Source of the DNA: Actinomadura sp. KC216
Lineage (GTDB): Bacteria > Actinomycetota > Actinomycetes > Streptosporangiales > Streptosporangiaceae
Assembly (NCBI RefSeq): GCF_004348535.1
Contig: NZ_SMJX01000024.1
Coordinates: 1 to 46,972 of the forward strand
DNA: 46,972 nt
Direction: 5' to 3'
Shown: positions 1 through 9,867 of the stretch, in pieces
Position numbering within the stretch: the stretch's first letter is position 1
Layout: each line of letters begins with the position of its first letter
The notes under the pieces: model-generated
Databases searched by the model: none
Told to the model about the DNA's origin: nothing
What the model saw: the letters and a program-made list of their open reading frames with translations, nothing else
Made by a program: the position numbers and the translations under genes

Positions 1-288
1 GGCACGCCCCTCGCGGCGGCCGCCGACATCCCGGTCGGCGGCGGGAAGATCTTCAAGGACGCCAAGGTCGTGGTGTGCCAGCCGTCGCAGGGCGAGTTCA
101 AGGCGTACTCGGCCGCCTGCACGCACCGCGGCTGCGCCGTCGGCTCGGTGTCCGGCGGCACGATCAACTGCCACTGCCACGGCAGCAAGTTCAAGATCGC
201 CGACGGGTCGGTGGCGAGCCCGCCCGCGGACGAGCCGCTGGAGGAGAAGAAGATCAACGTCCAGGGCGGGCAGATCACGCTCGCCTGA
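1..288 (+). CDS. Rieske (2Fe-2S) protein, 3' part
   Basis: Only the last 95 codons are in the window; the frame is open from base 1. The protein carries a complete Rieske cluster site: CTHRGC followed about 15 residues later by CHCHGSKF. These supply the two Cys and two His that hold a [2Fe-2S] cluster. The short spacing and the ending just after the cluster domain fit the small secreted or Tat-exported Rieske proteins common in actinomycetes rather than a large cytochrome bc1 subunit, but the N-terminus that would decide this is outside. Its stop codon overlaps the 3' end of the convergent mechanosensitive channel gene by 14 bp. The cluster-binding assignment is firm; the electron-transfer partner is unknown. 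Confidence 0.88.
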   Translation, partial: GTPLAAAADIPVGGGKIFKDAKVVVCQPSQGEFKAYSAACTHRGCAVGSVSGGTINCHCHGSKFKIADGSVASPPADEPLEEKKINVQGGQITLA

Positions 289-1435
289 TCGTCTTCGCGG
301 GCGCCGGGCCGTCCTCGCCGGGGGCGGCCCGGTCACCGTTCGGGCCTCCGTCCCGCTCACCGTTCCGGCCTCCGTCCCCGTCACCGTCACCGCGCACGTC
401 CCGGGCGGGCTCCGGGGTCTCGACGCGGATCCGGGGGAGCGCCTCGGGATAGTGGTGGCGGATGTGGGAGATGAGATGCTCGCGCACGTCGCAGCGCAGG
501 TCCCAGGTGCTCGCCGAGTCCGCGGCGCTCATCATCGCGCGGATCGTGACCAGCCCGTTCGGCTGGACGTCCACCGCCTGCAGGATCCACTCGCGCCGGT
601 CCCACAGCGGGTTGTCGCGGAGCGCCGCGTACAGCTCGGCGCGCAGCTCGTCGATCGGGACCGACCAGTCGACGTGCAGGTCCACCGAGCCGAGCAGCCG
701 GGACGAGTGCCGCGTCCAGTTCTCGAACGGCTGCTCGGTGAAGTACGACACCGGGAAGATCATCCGCCGGTCGTCCCAGAGCCGCAGCGACACGTAGGAC
801 AAGGTCAGCTCCTCGACCAGCCCCCACTCGCCCTGCACGACGACGACGTCGTCCAGCCGCAGCGCGTCGCTGAACGCCAGCTGCAGCCCGGCGAGCAGGT
901 TGCCCAGCACCGGCCGCGCCGCGATGCCGACGACCAGCCCGGCGACGCCCGCCGACGCCAGCACCCCGGCGCCGACCGCGCGCACCCCCGGGAAGGTGAA
1001 CAGCGCGGCGCCGAGCGCCAGCACCACGATCAGCACGGTCGCGATGCGCCGCAACAGCAGCATCTGCGTGCGGGCCTTCCTGGCCCGCCGGTTGCGGTCG
1101 CCCTCGATCCGCATCAGCCGGTCCAGCGGCGGATCGCTCAGCGCGTAGCCGATCCGCAGCACCAGCCACGTCGTCGTGCCGATCGCCGCGATCCGCAGCA
1201 CCTGCCGGACCGCGTCCTCCGCCGGGTCGGCGAGCAGCCGGAACGGCAGCGCCGTGCTGCACCCCACGACCGCGGCGAAGGCGAACGCGGGCGCGGCGAC
1301 CCGCCGGGCGACGAGCCCGGCACCCGGCCAGCGCGCCGACAGCCGCCCGGCCAGCAGCCGCCGCCCCGCCTCCACGGCGATCACGGCCGCGGCGACCACC
1401 GCCGCCAGGACGATCCAGGCCCAGAACGCGGACAC
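275..1435 (-). CDS. MscS-family mechanosensitive ion channel
   Basis: A 386-residue membrane protein. The N-terminus has three or four hydrophobic segments (about residues 5-25, 45-65, 80-100 and 130-155). The MscS pore and beta domain follows, with [26 protein letters not shown] packing of small residues at about 160-180 and then [19 protein letters not shown], the usual beta-domain opening. Such channels open on membrane tension and release solutes under hypo-osmotic shock. The GTG start at 1435 has a strong GGGAGGAGG site about 10 bases upstream. The last 40 residues are a Gly/Asp/Arg/Asn-rich, probably disordered tail encoded by short degenerate repeats (about 330-395). The gene is tail-to-tail with the Rieske gene. 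Confidence 0.87.
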   Translation of the reverse strand: MSAFWAWIVLAAVVAAAVIAVEAGRRLLAGRLSARWPGAGLVARRVAAPAFAFAAVVGCSTALPFRLLADPAEDAVRQVLRIAAIGTTTWLVLRIGYALSDPPLDRLMRIEGDRNRRARKARTQMLLLRRIATVLIVVLALGAALFTFPGVRAVGAGVLASAGVAGLVVGIAARPVLGNLLAGLQLAFSDALRLDDVVVVQGEWGLVEELTLSYVSLRLWDDRRMIFPVSYFTEQPFENWTRHSSRLLGSVDLHVDWSVPIDELRAELYAALRDNPLWDRREWILQAVDVQPNGLVTIRAMMSAADSASTWDLRCDVREHLISHIRHHYPEALPRIRVETPEPARDVRGDGDGDGGRNGERDGGPNGDRAAPGEDGPAPAKTIRRA

Positions 1436-1593
1436 GTTCGCTCCGACCTCCTCCCACCGGGCACAGCACCCTCTTCCGACCTTCTCTTTCCCAGGGTTTT
1501 GCGATCATGTGAGACGGACGGCGAGATATCTGTCACCTGCGGAGACACCCCGGGACGGGACGCGCGGGAGCACGGCGTGTCGGCGCCGCCCAC

Positions 1594-1599
1594 TAGGCT
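1594..1599 (+). promoter_or_regulatory. Candidate -10 hexamer for a leaderless uvrC transcript
   Basis: TAGGCT ends 7 bases before the uvrC GTG, so a normal transcription start would fall on or next to the start codon. No Shine-Dalgarno sequence precedes the GTG, which agrees with leaderless translation, common in actinobacteria. No convincing -35 hexamer is visible 16-18 bases upstream, so the call rests on the -10 and the spacing. Confidence 0.4.
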
Positions 1600-1606
1600 T
1601 TCGAAC

Positions 1607-3607
1607 GTGGCAGATCCGGCGACCTACCGACCCGCCCCCGGCTCGATCCCCGAGTCCCCCGGGGTGTACCGGTTCCGAGACGAGCACGGCCGGGTCATCT
1701 ACGTGGGCAAGGCCAAGAGCCTGCGGCAGCGCCTCAACTCCTACTTCGCCGACTTCTCCGCGCTGCACCCCCGCACGCAGACCATGGTGCGGACGGCCGC
1801 GAAGGTCGACTGGACGGTCGTCGCCACCGAGGTCGAGGCCCTCCAGCTCGAGTACTCCTGGATCAAGGAGTTCGACCCGCGGTTCAACGTCCGTTACCGC
1901 GACGACAAGTCGTATCCCTACCTCGCCGTCACCCTGAACGAGGAGTTCCCGAGGGTGATGGTGATGCGCGGTGCCAAGCGCAAGGGTGTGCGCTACTTCG
2001 GGCCGTACTCCCACGCGTGGGCGATCCGGGAGACGGTCGACCAGCTCCTGCGCGTGTTCCCCGTCCGGACGTGCAGCGCCGGGGTGTTCAAGCGGCAGCA
2101 CCAGCTCGACCGGCCCTGCCTGCTCGGCTACATCGGCAAATGCTCCGCGCCGTGCGTCGGCCGCGTCACCCCGGAGGAGCACCGCCTGCTCGCCGAAGAC
2201 TTCTGCGACTTCATGGCGGGCCACACCACCCGGTTCACCAAGCGCCTCGAACGCGACATGCGCGAGGCCGCCGCGTCGCAGGAGTACGAGCGCGCCGCCC
2301 GGCTCCGCGACGACGTCCGCGCCCTCGAACGCGCGCTGGAGAAGCAGGCCGTCGTCCTCGCCGACACCACCGACTGCGACATGATCGCGTTCGCGGAGGA
2401 CGAGCTGGAGGCGGCGGTCCAGGTCTTCTACGTGCGCGGCGGCCGGATCCGCGGGCAGCGCGGCTGGGTCGTCGACAAGGTCGAGGACGTCACCACCGCC
2501 GACCTCGTCGAGCACTTCCTCATCCAGATCTACAGCGAGAGCGAATCGGTTCCGCGGGAGGTGCTCGTCCCGGCCCTGCCGCCCGAGGAGGAGGCGATGG
2601 CCGAGCTGCTGTCGGAGCAGCGCGGCGGGCCGGTCCGGCTCCGCGTCCCGCAGCGCGGCGACAAGAAGGCGCTGCTGGAGACGGTCGCGCGCAACGCGCA
2701 CGAGGCGCTCAAGCAGCACAAGACGCGCCGCGCGTCCGACCTCACCACCCGCAGCCGCGCGCTCCAGGAGATCCAGGACGCCCTGGAGCTGGACGACGCG
2801 CCCCTGCGCATCGAGTGCTACGACGTGTCGAACCTCCAGGGCACCAACGTGGTCGCGTCGATGGTCGTGTTCGAGGACGGCCTGGCCCGCAAGAGCGAGT
2901 ACCGCCGGTTCTCGATCAAGGCCGTCGAGGGGCAGGACGACGTCCGCTCCATCCACGAGGTCATCACCCGCCGGTTCAAGCGCTACCTCGCCGAGAGCGA
3001 GAAGATGGGCGAGCTGGATCACCTGGGCGATCCTGACGAGGAGGGAGCGCACCAGCCGATCGACCCGGAGACCGGCAGGCCGCGCAAGTTCGCCTACCCG
3101 CCCAACCTCGTGATCGTCGACGGCGGCCCGCCGCAGGTCGCCGCCGCGCAGCGGGCGCTGGACGAGCTCGGCGTCGACGACATCGCCGTCTGCGGCATCG
3201 CCAAGCGGCTGGAGGAGATATGGCTGCCCGGCGAGGCCGACCCGGTGATCCTGCCGCGCAACAGCGAGGGCATGTTCCTCGTCCAGCGGGTCCGCGACGA
3301 GGCGCACCGGTTCGCGATCGCGTTCCACCGGCAGCGGCGCTCGAAGTCCATGACGGTGAGCGAACTCGATAACGTTCCGGGTCTGGGCCCGGCGCGCCGC
3401 GCGGCACTGCTGAAACACTTCGGGTCACTGAAGCGGCTGAAGGACGCGACGCCCGAGCAGGTCGCCGAGGTTCCGGGGATCGGGCTGCGCAGCGCCGAGG
3501 GCATCGTCGCGGCGCTGCACGGCGCCGCGGTCCCGCGCGGGGGCGACGGGACGGGCGGCGGCGAGACGGGCGGAAACGACGGGGAGCACACGGGGAGAGG
3601 GTCATGA
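1607..3607 (+). CDS. uvrC: Excinuclease ABC subunit C
   Basis: UvrC makes both incisions around DNA lesions in UvrABC nucleotide excision repair. The 666-residue product has the family layout. A GIY-YIG nuclease domain lies near residues 15-95 ([21 protein letters not shown]). A UVR motif that binds UvrB is near 220-250 ([18 protein letters not shown]). The RNase H-like 5' nuclease core is near 400-560, with [18 protein letters not shown] and [13 protein letters not shown]. Two C-terminal helix-hairpin-helix motifs end the protein ([13 protein letters not shown] and [13 protein letters not shown]). The GTG at 1607 gives normal family length; the frame stays open far upstream but is not conserved-looking there. 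Its TGA overlaps the rapZ ATG by 4 bp, so the two are translationally coupled. Confidence 0.96.
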   Translation: MADPATYRPAPGSIPESPGVYRFRDEHGRVIYVGKAKSLRQRLNSYFADFSALHPRTQTMVRTAAKVDWTVVATEVEALQLEYSWIKEFDPRFNVRYRDDKSYPYLAVTLNEEFPRVMVMRGAKRKGVRYFGPYSHAWAIRETVDQLLRVFPVRTCSAGVFKRQHQLDRPCLLGYIGKCSAPCVGRVTPEEHRLLAEDFCDFMAGHTTRFTKRLERDMREAAASQEYERAARLRDDVRALERALEKQAVVLADTTDCDMIAFAEDELEAAVQVFYVRGGRIRGQRGWVVDKVEDVTTADLVEHFLIQIYSESESVPREVLVPALPPEEEAMAELLSEQRGGPVRLRVPQRGDKKALLETVARNAHEALKQHKTRRASDLTTRSRALQEIQDALELDDAPLRIECYDVSNLQGTNVVASMVVFEDGLARKSEYRRFSIKAVEGQDDVRSIHEVITRRFKRYLAESEKMGELDHLGDPDEEGAHQPIDPETGRPRKFAYPPNLVIVDGGPPQVAAAQRALDELGVDDIAVCGIAKRLEEIWLPGEADPVILPRNSEGMFLVQRVRDEAHRFAIAFHRQRRSKSMTVSELDNVPGLGPARRAALLKHFGSLKRLKDATPEQVAEVPGIGLRSAEGIVAALHGAAVPRGGDGTGGGETGGNDGEHTGRGS

Positions 3608-4482
3608 CCAGCGAGACGAAGATCCCGGACATCGTGATCGTCACCGGCATGTCCGGGGCGGGCCGCAGCACCGCGGCCAAGTCCCTGGAGGACCTCGACT
3701 GGTTCGTGGTCGACAACCTGCCGCCGGGGCTGCTGGCCACGATGGCCGACCTCGGCGGCCGGGTGAAGGACGCCGTGCCCCGCATCGCCGTCGTCGTCGA
3801 CGTCCGCAGCCGCGCCTTCACCGAGGACCTGCACTCCGCCATCGCCGAGCTGGAGGCGCGCGGCGTCCACCCCCGCGTGGTCTTCCTGGAGGCGAACGAC
3901 GCCGACCTGGTGCGCCGGTTCGAGAGCGTCCGGCGCCCGCACCCGCTGCAGGACGACGGCCGCCTGGTCGACGGCATCGCCCGCGAGCGGGAGCTGGTCC
4001 GCGAGGTCCGCGCCGAGGCCGACCTGGTGATCGACACCAGCGGCCTCAACGTGCACGAGCTCCGCAACAAGATCATCGGGTTCTTCGGCAACGACACCGG
4101 CGAGACCAGCCTCCGCGCGACCGTCGTGTCGTTCGGCTACAAGTACGGGCTGCCCGTCGACGCCGACCTGGTGGTCGACTGCCGGTTCCTGCCGAACCCG
4201 CACTGGGTGCCGGAGCTGCGGCCGAAGACGGGCCGCGACGCCGCCGTCCGCGACTACGTCCTCGGGCAGCGCGGCGCCAAGGAGTTCCTGTACGCGTACG
4301 CGGAGGTGCTGCGGCTCCTCGCCGACGGCTACGAGCGCGAGGGCAAGCACTACGTGACGCTGGCCGTGGGCTGCACCGGCGGCAAGCACCGCAGTGTGGC
4401 GATGGCGGAGCAGATCGCCGCCCGGCTGCGCGACGAGGGCATCGAGGTGCAGGTCGCCCACCGTGACCTCGGCCGCGAGTAG
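3604..4482 (+). CDS. rapZ: RapZ family nucleotide-binding protein (RNase adapter-like P-loop protein)
   Basis: A 292-residue protein with a Walker A loop GMSGAGRST at about residues 15-23, the family motif [15 protein letters not shown] just after, and the C-terminal signature [17 protein letters not shown] near 257-273. In Enterobacteria RapZ senses glucosamine-6-phosphate and directs sRNA decay; in actinomycetes the gene is conserved but its partner is not clear, so the name reflects homology only. The start overlaps the uvrC stop (ATGA). It is followed by yvcK and whiA, a gene order conserved through Gram-positive bacteria. Confidence 0.94.
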   Translation: MTSETKIPDIVIVTGMSGAGRSTAAKSLEDLDWFVVDNLPPGLLATMADLGGRVKDAVPRIAVVVDVRSRAFTEDLHSAIAELEARGVHPRVVFLEANDADLVRRFESVRRPHPLQDDGRLVDGIARERELVREVRAEADLVIDTSGLNVHELRNKIIGFFGNDTGETSLRATVVSFGYKYGLPVDADLVVDCRFLPNPHWVPELRPKTGRDAAVRDYVLGQRGAKEFLYAYAEVLRLLADGYEREGKHYVTLAVGCTGGKHRSVAMAEQIAARLRDEGIEVQVAHRDLGRE

Positions 4483-4504
4483 AATCCCCGTCCGGCCCCT
4501 TGTT

Positions 4505-4520
4505 GGGGGACCACCCCCAC
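4505..4520 (+). other. Small hairpin between rapZ and yvcK
   Basis: TGGGGG-ACCA-CCCCCA is a perfect 6-bp stem with a 4-base loop, 22 bases after the rapZ stop and 65 before yvcK. There is no T-run, so it is not a classical terminator. It could weaken read-through or protect the upstream mRNA. In this GC range a chance occurrence is possible. Confidence 0.3.
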
Positions 4521-4584
4521 GCCCCCCGGGTAGAGAACCGGCGCCCGGCGGGGTCCCGGACGAGGAGAGCAGGTCGACGCCACG

Positions 4585-5538
4585 GTGAAGCCCAACGGCC
4601 CGAAGGTCGTCGCGCTCGGCGGCGGCCACGGCCTCTACGCCTCGCTGTCGGCGCTGCGCCGCGTCACCGACCGGCTGACCGCGATCGTCACCGTCGCCGA
4701 CGACGGCGGGTCCAGCGGGCGGCTCCGCCGCGAGCTCGGCGTCCTGCCGCCCGGCGACCTGCGCATGGCGCTCGCCGCGCTGTGCGGCGACGACGAGTGG
4801 GGCCAGACGTGGCGCGACGTCGTCCAGCACCGCTTCCGCAGCGAGGGCGACCTGCGGGGCCACGCGGTCGGGAACCTCCTCATCGTCGCGCTGTGGGAGC
4901 TGCTCGGCCAGGAGGGCGCGGTCGACGGGCTCGACTGGGTCGGGCGGCTGCTCGGCGCGCACGGCCGCGTCCTGCCGATGGCGGCCGTCCCGATGGACAT
5001 CGTCGCGGAGGTCCGCGGCGCCGACCCGTCCAGGCCCGACGAGATCACCCACGTCAAGGGGCAGGTCGCGTGCGCGAAGACGCCCGGGAGCGTGCTCGGC
5101 GTCTCGCTCGTCCCGGCCGACCCGCCCGCCTGCCCGGAGGCGCTCGCCGCCGTCGACGACGCCGACTGGATCGTGTTCGGGCCCGGCTCGTGGTTCACCA
5201 GCGTCCTGCCGCACCTGAAGGTCCCGGCGCTGGCCCGCGCGCTCGCCGCCTCCAGCGCCCGCCGCGCCGTCGCGCTGAACCTCGCGCCGCAGCCCGGCGA
5301 GACCGACGACTTCTCCCCGCAGACCCATCTGGAGGTCCTGCGGGCGCACGCACCCGACCTGAGCATCGACGTCGTCCTCGCCGACCGCGGGGTGGTGGAC
5401 GACCCGGCGGCGCTCGACAAGGCCGTCCAGGAGATCGGCGGGCGCCTCGTGCTCGCCGACGTCGCCGCCGACGACGGGTCCCCGCGCCACGAACCGGCCC
5501 GTCTGGCCCAAGCCTTCGTACAGATATTCAGTGAGTGA
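4585..5538 (+). CDS. yvcK: YvcK/CofD-like gluconeogenesis and cell-shape factor
   Basis: A 317-residue CofD-fold protein. It opens with [19 protein letters not shown], the nucleotide-sugar-binding glycine loop, followed by [20 protein letters not shown] and [13 protein letters not shown], all family hallmarks. In Bacillus and mycobacteria YvcK homologues bind UDP-sugars and are needed for growth on gluconeogenic carbon and for wall synthesis, partly under PASTA-kinase control. The GTG start has GAGGAGAGCAGG just upstream. It sits between rapZ and whiA, as in most actinomycetes. The function here is inferred from the family. Confidence 0.94.
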   Translation: MKPNGPKVVALGGGHGLYASLSALRRVTDRLTAIVTVADDGGSSGRLRRELGVLPPGDLRMALAALCGDDEWGQTWRDVVQHRFRSEGDLRGHAVGNLLIVALWELLGQEGAVDGLDWVGRLLGAHGRVLPMAAVPMDIVAEVRGADPSRPDEITHVKGQVACAKTPGSVLGVSLVPADPPACPEALAAVDDADWIVFGPGSWFTSVLPHLKVPALARALAASSARRAVALNLAPQPGETDDFSPQTHLEVLRAHAPDLSIDVVLADRGVVDDPAALDKAVQEIGGRLVLADVAADDGSPRHEPARLAQAFVQIFSE

Positions 5539-5600
5539 CGCCCGGCGCCGCCGCGATCGGCGACACTGCTGGGAGTCCGATAGGGGGAGGGGTCCAACTC

Positions 5601-6581
5601 ATGGCGATGACCGGTGTGGTCAAGGACGAGCTGAGCAGGCTGACGGTCATGAAGCCGTGCTGCCGCAAGGCCGAGGTCTCGACGCTGCTGCGCTTCGCGG
5701 GCGGCTTGCACCTGGTCAGCGGGCGCATCGTGATCGAGGCCGAGATCGACACCGGGGTCGCGGCACGGCGGCTGATCAAGGACATCGCGGAGGTGTTCGG
5801 GCACACCTCGGAGGTCGTGGTGCTCGCGCCGAGCGGGCTGCGTAAAGGCAACCGTTATGTCGTCCGGGTCTTCCGGGACGGGGAGTCGCTCGCCCGGCAG
5901 ACCGGGCTGATCGACAACAACGGGCGGCCCGTCCGCGGCCTGCCGCGGCACGTCGTCGCGGGCGCTGCGTGCGACGCCGAGTCGGCGTGGCGGGGCGCGT
6001 TCCTCGCGCACGGCTCGCTGACCGAGCCGGGCCGGTCCATGTCGCTGGAGGTGACGTGCCCGGGCCCGGAGGCGGCGCTGGCGCTGGTCGGCGCGGCCCG
6101 CCGCCTGAAGATCCACGCGAAGGCGCGGGAGGTCCGCGGCGTCGACCGGGTCGTGGTCCGCGACGGCGACGCGATCAGCGCGCTGCTCACCCGGCTCGGC
6201 GCGCACGACAGCGTCCTCGCCTGGGAGGAGCGGCGGATGCGGCGCGAGGTCCGCGCCACCGCGAACCGGCTCGCGAACTTCGACGACGCGAACCTGCGCC
6301 GCTCCGCCCGCGCCGCCGTCGCCGCCGGCGCCCGCGTCGCCCGCGCGCTGGAGATCCTCGGCGACGAGGCCCCCGAGCACCTGGTCAAGGCCGGGCGGCT
6401 GCGGCTGGAGCACAAGCAGGCGTCGCTGGAGGAGCTCGGCCAGCTCGCCGACCCGCCGCTCACCAAGGACGCCATCGCCGGCCGCATCCGCCGCCTGCTC
6501 GCCATGGCCGACAAGCGCGCCGGCGACCAGGGCATCCCGGGCACGGACGCCAACCTGACCGCCGAGATGCTCGCCCCCTGA
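5601..6581 (+). CDS. whiA: Sporulation transcription regulator WhiA
   Basis: The 326 residues match Streptomyces WhiA in length and, as I remember it, very closely in sequence. The N-terminal two-thirds is a LAGLIDADG-homing-endonuclease-like fold without nuclease activity ([44 protein letters not shown]). The C-terminus is a helix-turn-helix domain ([25 protein letters not shown], about 277-301). WhiA acts with WhiB to switch hyphae to sporulation septation, which suggests a differentiating actinomycete. ATG 5601 is chosen because GGGGGAGGGG ends 8 bases before it and MAMT is the usual N-terminus; an open extension to 5535 is not supported. Confidence 0.96.
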   Translation: MAMTGVVKDELSRLTVMKPCCRKAEVSTLLRFAGGLHLVSGRIVIEAEIDTGVAARRLIKDIAEVFGHTSEVVVLAPSGLRKGNRYVVRVFRDGESLARQTGLIDNNGRPVRGLPRHVVAGAACDAESAWRGAFLAHGSLTEPGRSMSLEVTCPGPEAALALVGAARRLKIHAKAREVRGVDRVVVRDGDAISALLTRLGAHDSVLAWEERRMRREVRATANRLANFDDANLRRSARAAVAAGARVARALEILGDEAPEHLVKAGRLRLEHKQASLEELGQLADPPLTKDAIAGRIRRLLAMADKRAGDQGIPGTDANLTAEMLAP

Positions 6582-6584
6582 CCC

Positions 6585-8438
6585 TCAGCGGACCCGGAGG
6601 ATGCCGCCGTCGGGCCCGGCCACGAAGACCAGCCGGTGACCGGAGAACGACGCGTCCACGCGGACGCCGCCGCCGCGCAGCGGGCGGACGCGCACGTCCG
6701 GCCGTTCCGTGCCGCGGACGGGGGCGATGAGCGTCAGCATCCGCACCCGCGCCCCCCGTCCCGGGAGCGACACGACCGGCGCGGGGGCCTTCCTGCGGTG
6801 CCCCGGCGCGACCCACCCCTGTTTGGGGTTCAGCGACCCGCGGACGGTCCGGGCGGGTGACGGCGCCGTGCCCGGCAGCGGTATTCGCAGGAAGTGGACG
6901 CGGACCCGCCCGGCGGTCGCGACGGCGCCCGTCCCGCGCGGGACGGCGGTGAACGCGGGCGGCAGGTGCCAGAGCTGCTCCACGGCACGCGGGGCGGGCG
7001 CGCGCACGTCGTCCAGCACCACGAGGGCGTCGGGGCCGGACGCGGCGAGCACCGACCGCGACCGGGTCGTCCCCGTGAAGGCGGTGTCGGTGAACGAGAA
7101 CGTGTCGGCGCCGCGCCGGAACCGGTGCGCGGTCAGGGCCGTGGCCGCGCCCGGCTGGAACGGGACGTCCCGCACCACGACCGTGTTGTGGGCGTCGGGC
7201 GAGCGCAGCCACTCCTGCCACGCCGGGTCGCTGTAGCCGATGTGGCCGCTCGGGACCAGGACGTCGCGGCCGAGGGCGTGGAACGTCAGCGCCATGTGGT
7301 CGTTCTGGCCGTGCGCGTACCGGCCGGGGCCGAACCGCGCGGTGTAGGACATCTCGTCGGTGAACGCGCGCCCGTCGCGGCCCCATCCGGAGCGCCCCAT
7401 CACGTATCCGGCCTGGTAGACGCGCGCCCGCGCCGCCGGCGGGGTGCCAGCGCGCCCCTGGGACGCCACGTACCCGAGGGGGCCGTCCCCGGGAGAGCCG
7501 ATCTCCGACGCGTCCGCCGCCTGCGACTCGCCGATCTGGACGAGGTCCCCGGCGGGCGTCGTCTGGAACGCGATGAACTCGTCCAGCAGCCGGTGCCGCC
7601 GGGCGAGCTCGGCCGGGACGGGCCGCCCGCACCGGTGCATCACCCGGAACGCGAGCCGCCACCGGCTCCGGTTGTAGACCGCGTAGTACGCCGACTGCTC
7701 GTTGTTCGCGCCCTCCGCGTCGATGGCGGGCCGCGCGCCGCCGGGCGGGTCGAGGATCGCCTCGCGCAGCCGCCGGAGGCCGAGCTCGGCGAGGTCGTCG
7801 CGGCCGATGCCGCAGCCCGCCGTCATGAGGATCATCGACTCGTCGGTGCCGTGGTTCCACGGCCCCGAGTAGTGGGCGGGGTCGGCGAGCCACCGGGCGT
7901 GCTCGGCGATCGCGTCGTCGAGCCAGCGGCCGCTGCGGTGCCGCCGCAGGCAGACCAGGGTGGCGAGCCGGAATTTGGTGCCCTCGGCGATCGCCTCCCG
8001 CCGGTGCTTCCCGAACCGCCGGGGGTCGTCGTTGTCGGCGAGCCAGTCGCGGACGATCCCGGTGGCCGTGTCGAGCGCCGCGCGGTCGCCGGTCCGCCCG
8101 TACTCCTTGATCGCGCCGCCGAGCCATTCGAGGGAGTGGAGCCACAGCTGCCACGTCCGGTTGCCGTGCGGGTCGAGGCCCCAGTCCACGTCCGTGCCGG
8201 TGGCGACGCGCACGGGCGGGACGCCCGGCACCCTGAACCGGCCCGCGCGGACCTCCGCGGCCGGGTTCAGCCTGTCCAGGCCGTTGTAGCCGAGGCACAC
8301 CGACCTGTCCGCCGCGACCCGCGCCGTCACCGGGACCACGGGCGGCGGCGCGGCGGCCCGCTCGCAGCCCGCCGACAGCGCCAGCACCAGCACGGCGCTC
8401 CCCGCGCGGCGGGCACCCTTCCAAGATCGAGTGATCAT
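6585..8438 (-). CDS. Heparinase II/III-like lipoprotein (polysaccharide lyase fold)
   Basis: 617 residues. The signal peptide ends in a lipobox, LSAGC at about residues 21-25, so it is probably a lipoprotein outside the membrane. An alpha/alpha-barrel N-terminal part contains WNHGTDESM near 195 (the Asn/His position used by these lyases). A C-terminal beta-sandwich part begins near 350 with RYAHGQNDHMALTFHALGRDVLVPSGH, which matches the His/Asp-rich HGHADxLS-type signature, and HNTVVV near 425. Heparinase II/III-fold enzymes cleave uronic-acid-containing polysaccharides by beta-elimination; the substrate here (wall, capsule or plant polymer) cannot be read from sequence. It is transcribed away from the SigE-type sigma gene and is not in an operon. 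Confidence 0.78.
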   Translation of the reverse strand: MITRSWKGARRAGSAVLVLALSAGCERAAAPPPVVPVTARVAADRSVCLGYNGLDRLNPAAEVRAGRFRVPGVPPVRVATGTDVDWGLDPHGNRTWQLWLHSLEWLGGAIKEYGRTGDRAALDTATGIVRDWLADNDDPRRFGKHRREAIAEGTKFRLATLVCLRRHRSGRWLDDAIAEHARWLADPAHYSGPWNHGTDESMILMTAGCGIGRDDLAELGLRRLREAILDPPGGARPAIDAEGANNEQSAYYAVYNRSRWRLAFRVMHRCGRPVPAELARRHRLLDEFIAFQTTPAGDLVQIGESQAADASEIGSPGDGPLGYVASQGRAGTPPAARARVYQAGYVMGRSGWGRDGRAFTDEMSYTARFGPGRYAHGQNDHMALTFHALGRDVLVPSGHIGYSDPAWQEWLRSPDAHNTVVVRDVPFQPGAATALTAHRFRRGADTFSFTDTAFTGTTRSRSVLAASGPDALVVLDDVRAPAPRAVEQLWHLPPAFTAVPRGTGAVATAGRVRVHFLRIPLPGTAPSPARTVRGSLNPKQGWVAPGHRRKAPAPVVSLPGRGARVRMLTLIAPVRGTERPDVRVRPLRGGGVRVDASFSGHRLVFVAGPDGGILRVR

Positions 8439-8471
8439 GCGTCAAGGACACGCCACGCGCCGCTCCGGCTG

Positions 8472-8494
8472 ACCGTCCCCGGTGACGGGACGGT
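8472..8494. promoter_or_regulatory. Inverted repeat between divergent lipoprotein and sigma genes
   Basis: ACCGTCCC, 7 bases, then GGGACGGT: a perfect 8-bp dyad midway between two divergent starts (8438 and 8531). The position and symmetry suggest an operator shared by both promoters. No -10/-35 pair is clear enough to place it relative to a transcription start. Confidence 0.4.
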
Positions 8495-8530
8495 GAACAT
8501 TCGGCGACGGCCGCGGGAGCGGGCCCTCCG

Positions 8531-9094
8531 GTGTCATCGAAACCGGCCCGGGAGTGTCTCAATGACGTGATCTCCGTCGAAGAACTCGGCTCGCGCGAGC
8601 CGCCGGCGCCCGCACGCGACGCGCTGGAGGAGCTGTTCGCCGCGCACTACCGGCGGCTGGTCGGGCTCGCCGGCCTGCTGGGCGCGGACGACCCCGAGGA
8701 CGTGGCCCAGGAGGCGTTCGCGCGGCTGCACGGCCGCCGCGCGGCGCTGCGCCGCCCCGAGACCGCCCCGGCCTACCTGCGCGCCACCGTCTGCAACCTG
8801 GTCCGGAACCGGCGCCGCCACCTGCGGATCGCCCGGCTCCGGCAGCCGCCGCCGCCCGAACCGGTCCGGGCCGCCGAGACCGTCGTCCTCGACCGGGAGG
8901 GCGACCACGAGCTGATCGGCGCGCTGGACGGCCTGTCCCGCCGCCAGCGCGAGGCGATCGTCCTGCGGTACTGGCTCGACCTGGCCGACCACGAGGTGGC
9001 CGAGGCGATGGGCATCGCGCCCGGCTCGGCCAAGACCCACATCCGCCGCGGGCTCATCGCCCTCCAGCGCGCCCTGGGAGGTGCACCCGAATGA
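8531..9094 (+). CDS. SigE-family ECF RNA polymerase sigma factor
   Basis: 187 residues. Region 2 is LEELFAAHYRRLVGLAGLL...DPEDVAQEAFARLHGRR (about 33-75) and region 4 is LDGLSRRQREAIVLRYWLDLADHEVAEAMGIAPGSAKTHIRRGL (about 132-176), the pattern of the actinobacterial SigE-family sigma factors. It would direct core polymerase to a small regulon. The start is uncertain: GTG 8531 and GTG 8567 each have a weak GGAG site 11-12 bases upstream. Its stop overlaps the next gene by 4 bp (ATGA), so a membrane-anchored partner is co-translated and is the obvious candidate regulator. Confidence 0.87.
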   Translation: MSSKPARECLNDVISVEELGSREPPAPARDALEELFAAHYRRLVGLAGLLGADDPEDVAQEAFARLHGRRAALRRPETAPAYLRATVCNLVRNRRRHLRIARLRQPPPPEPVRAAETVVLDREGDHELIGALDGLSRRQREAIVLRYWLDLADHEVAEAMGIAPGSAKTHIRRGLIALQRALGGAPE

Positions 9095-9867
9095 CCGTGA
9101 CAGAGAAGGCCCTGCGGGACGCCCTGCACGCCGAAGGCACGTCGTACGCGGTGAGCCCGGACGCGTGGGCCCGCGTCCAGGCCCGCGCCGCCGCCAGGCG
9201 GGCGCGGCGCCGCCGGGCGGTCCCGGTCGCCGCCGCCGCGGTGACGGCCGGGATCGCCGCCGCCGCCCTCGTCCCCGGCCTGGCGGCCGGCGGCGACGCC
9301 CGTCCCACGGTGGCCGTGGCCCCGGTGCCGTCCGGGCCCGGCGACAAGCAGGTCGCGCAGATCGTCCCGCGCCTGTGCGCCGGCGACCGGCCCGCCCGGG
9401 AGAACGCGAACCTGCTGGCGCGGGCCGGAGCGCTGCCGGTTCCCGGCGGCGGGGGCTGGCTCGTCGCGATCGGCGACGGCACGGGCGGCCTGCGCTTCCT
9501 CCGCGTCACGGGCGGCGGCGGACGGCTCGACTGCCGGGCGTACGCCGCGTCCCGGACCGGCACCCGGACGTACGCCTCCTACGCCGGCGCGCGCGGCCGC
9601 GGAGAGGTGTCCTGGACCGGCGTCACGTCCGCCGCCGCCGTCGCCTTCGAGGTCCGCTACGCGGACGGCACCCGGCTGCGGTTCGCCTGCGACGGCGACA
9701 CGGCGGGCTGCGCGCGCCGCGCGACCGCGAAGGGCTGGGTCACGGTGTTCACCACGAGGCCGCGCAGGTACACCCCGCCCGAGCCAGGAGCCCCCGTCCA
9801 CGGCGTCGTCACCGTTCTCGGCGCGGGAGGGAAGGTGCTCGAACGGCTGCCGTTCAGCGCGGGGTAG
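9091..9867 (+). CDS. Membrane-anchored partner of the SigE-type sigma factor (putative anti-sigma)
   Basis: 258 residues with no named domain that I recognise. An N-terminal cytoplasmic stretch of about 43 residues ends in an Arg-rich run ([11 protein letters not shown]). One transmembrane helix follows at about 44-66, then a 190-residue extracytoplasmic part with three Cys (CAGD, LDCRAY, FACDGDTAGCARR region). The topology and coupling to the sigma gene match anti-sigma or sigma-associated sensors. The short N-terminus lacks the HxxxCxxC zinc motif, so a ZAS-type anti-sigma is ruled out. Role inferred from context only. Its 3' end overlaps the convergent gene by 14 bp. Confidence 0.6.
   Translation: MTVTEKALRDALHAEGTSYAVSPDAWARVQARAAARRARRRRAVPVAAAAVTAGIAAAALVPGLAAGGDARPTVAVAPVPSGPGDKQVAQIVPRLCAGDRPARENANLLARAGALPVPGGGGWLVAIGDGTGGLRFLRVTGGGGRLDCRAYAASRTGTRTYASYAGARGRGEVSWTGVTSAAAVAFEVRYADGTRLRFACDGDTAGCARRATAKGWVTVFTTRPRRYTPPEPGAPVHGVVTVLGAGGKVLERLPFSAG

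Noticed and set aside
452..1606. Upstream extension of uvrC over the channel gene
   Set aside because: The open frame is antisense to the MscS-type gene, and the GIY-YIG domain begins right after GTG 1607.
1505..3418. A 637-codon open frame antisense to uvrC
   Set aside because: It is Val/Leu/Arg/Gly-rich with no domain, opposite a certain gene; such frames are by-products of high third-position GC.
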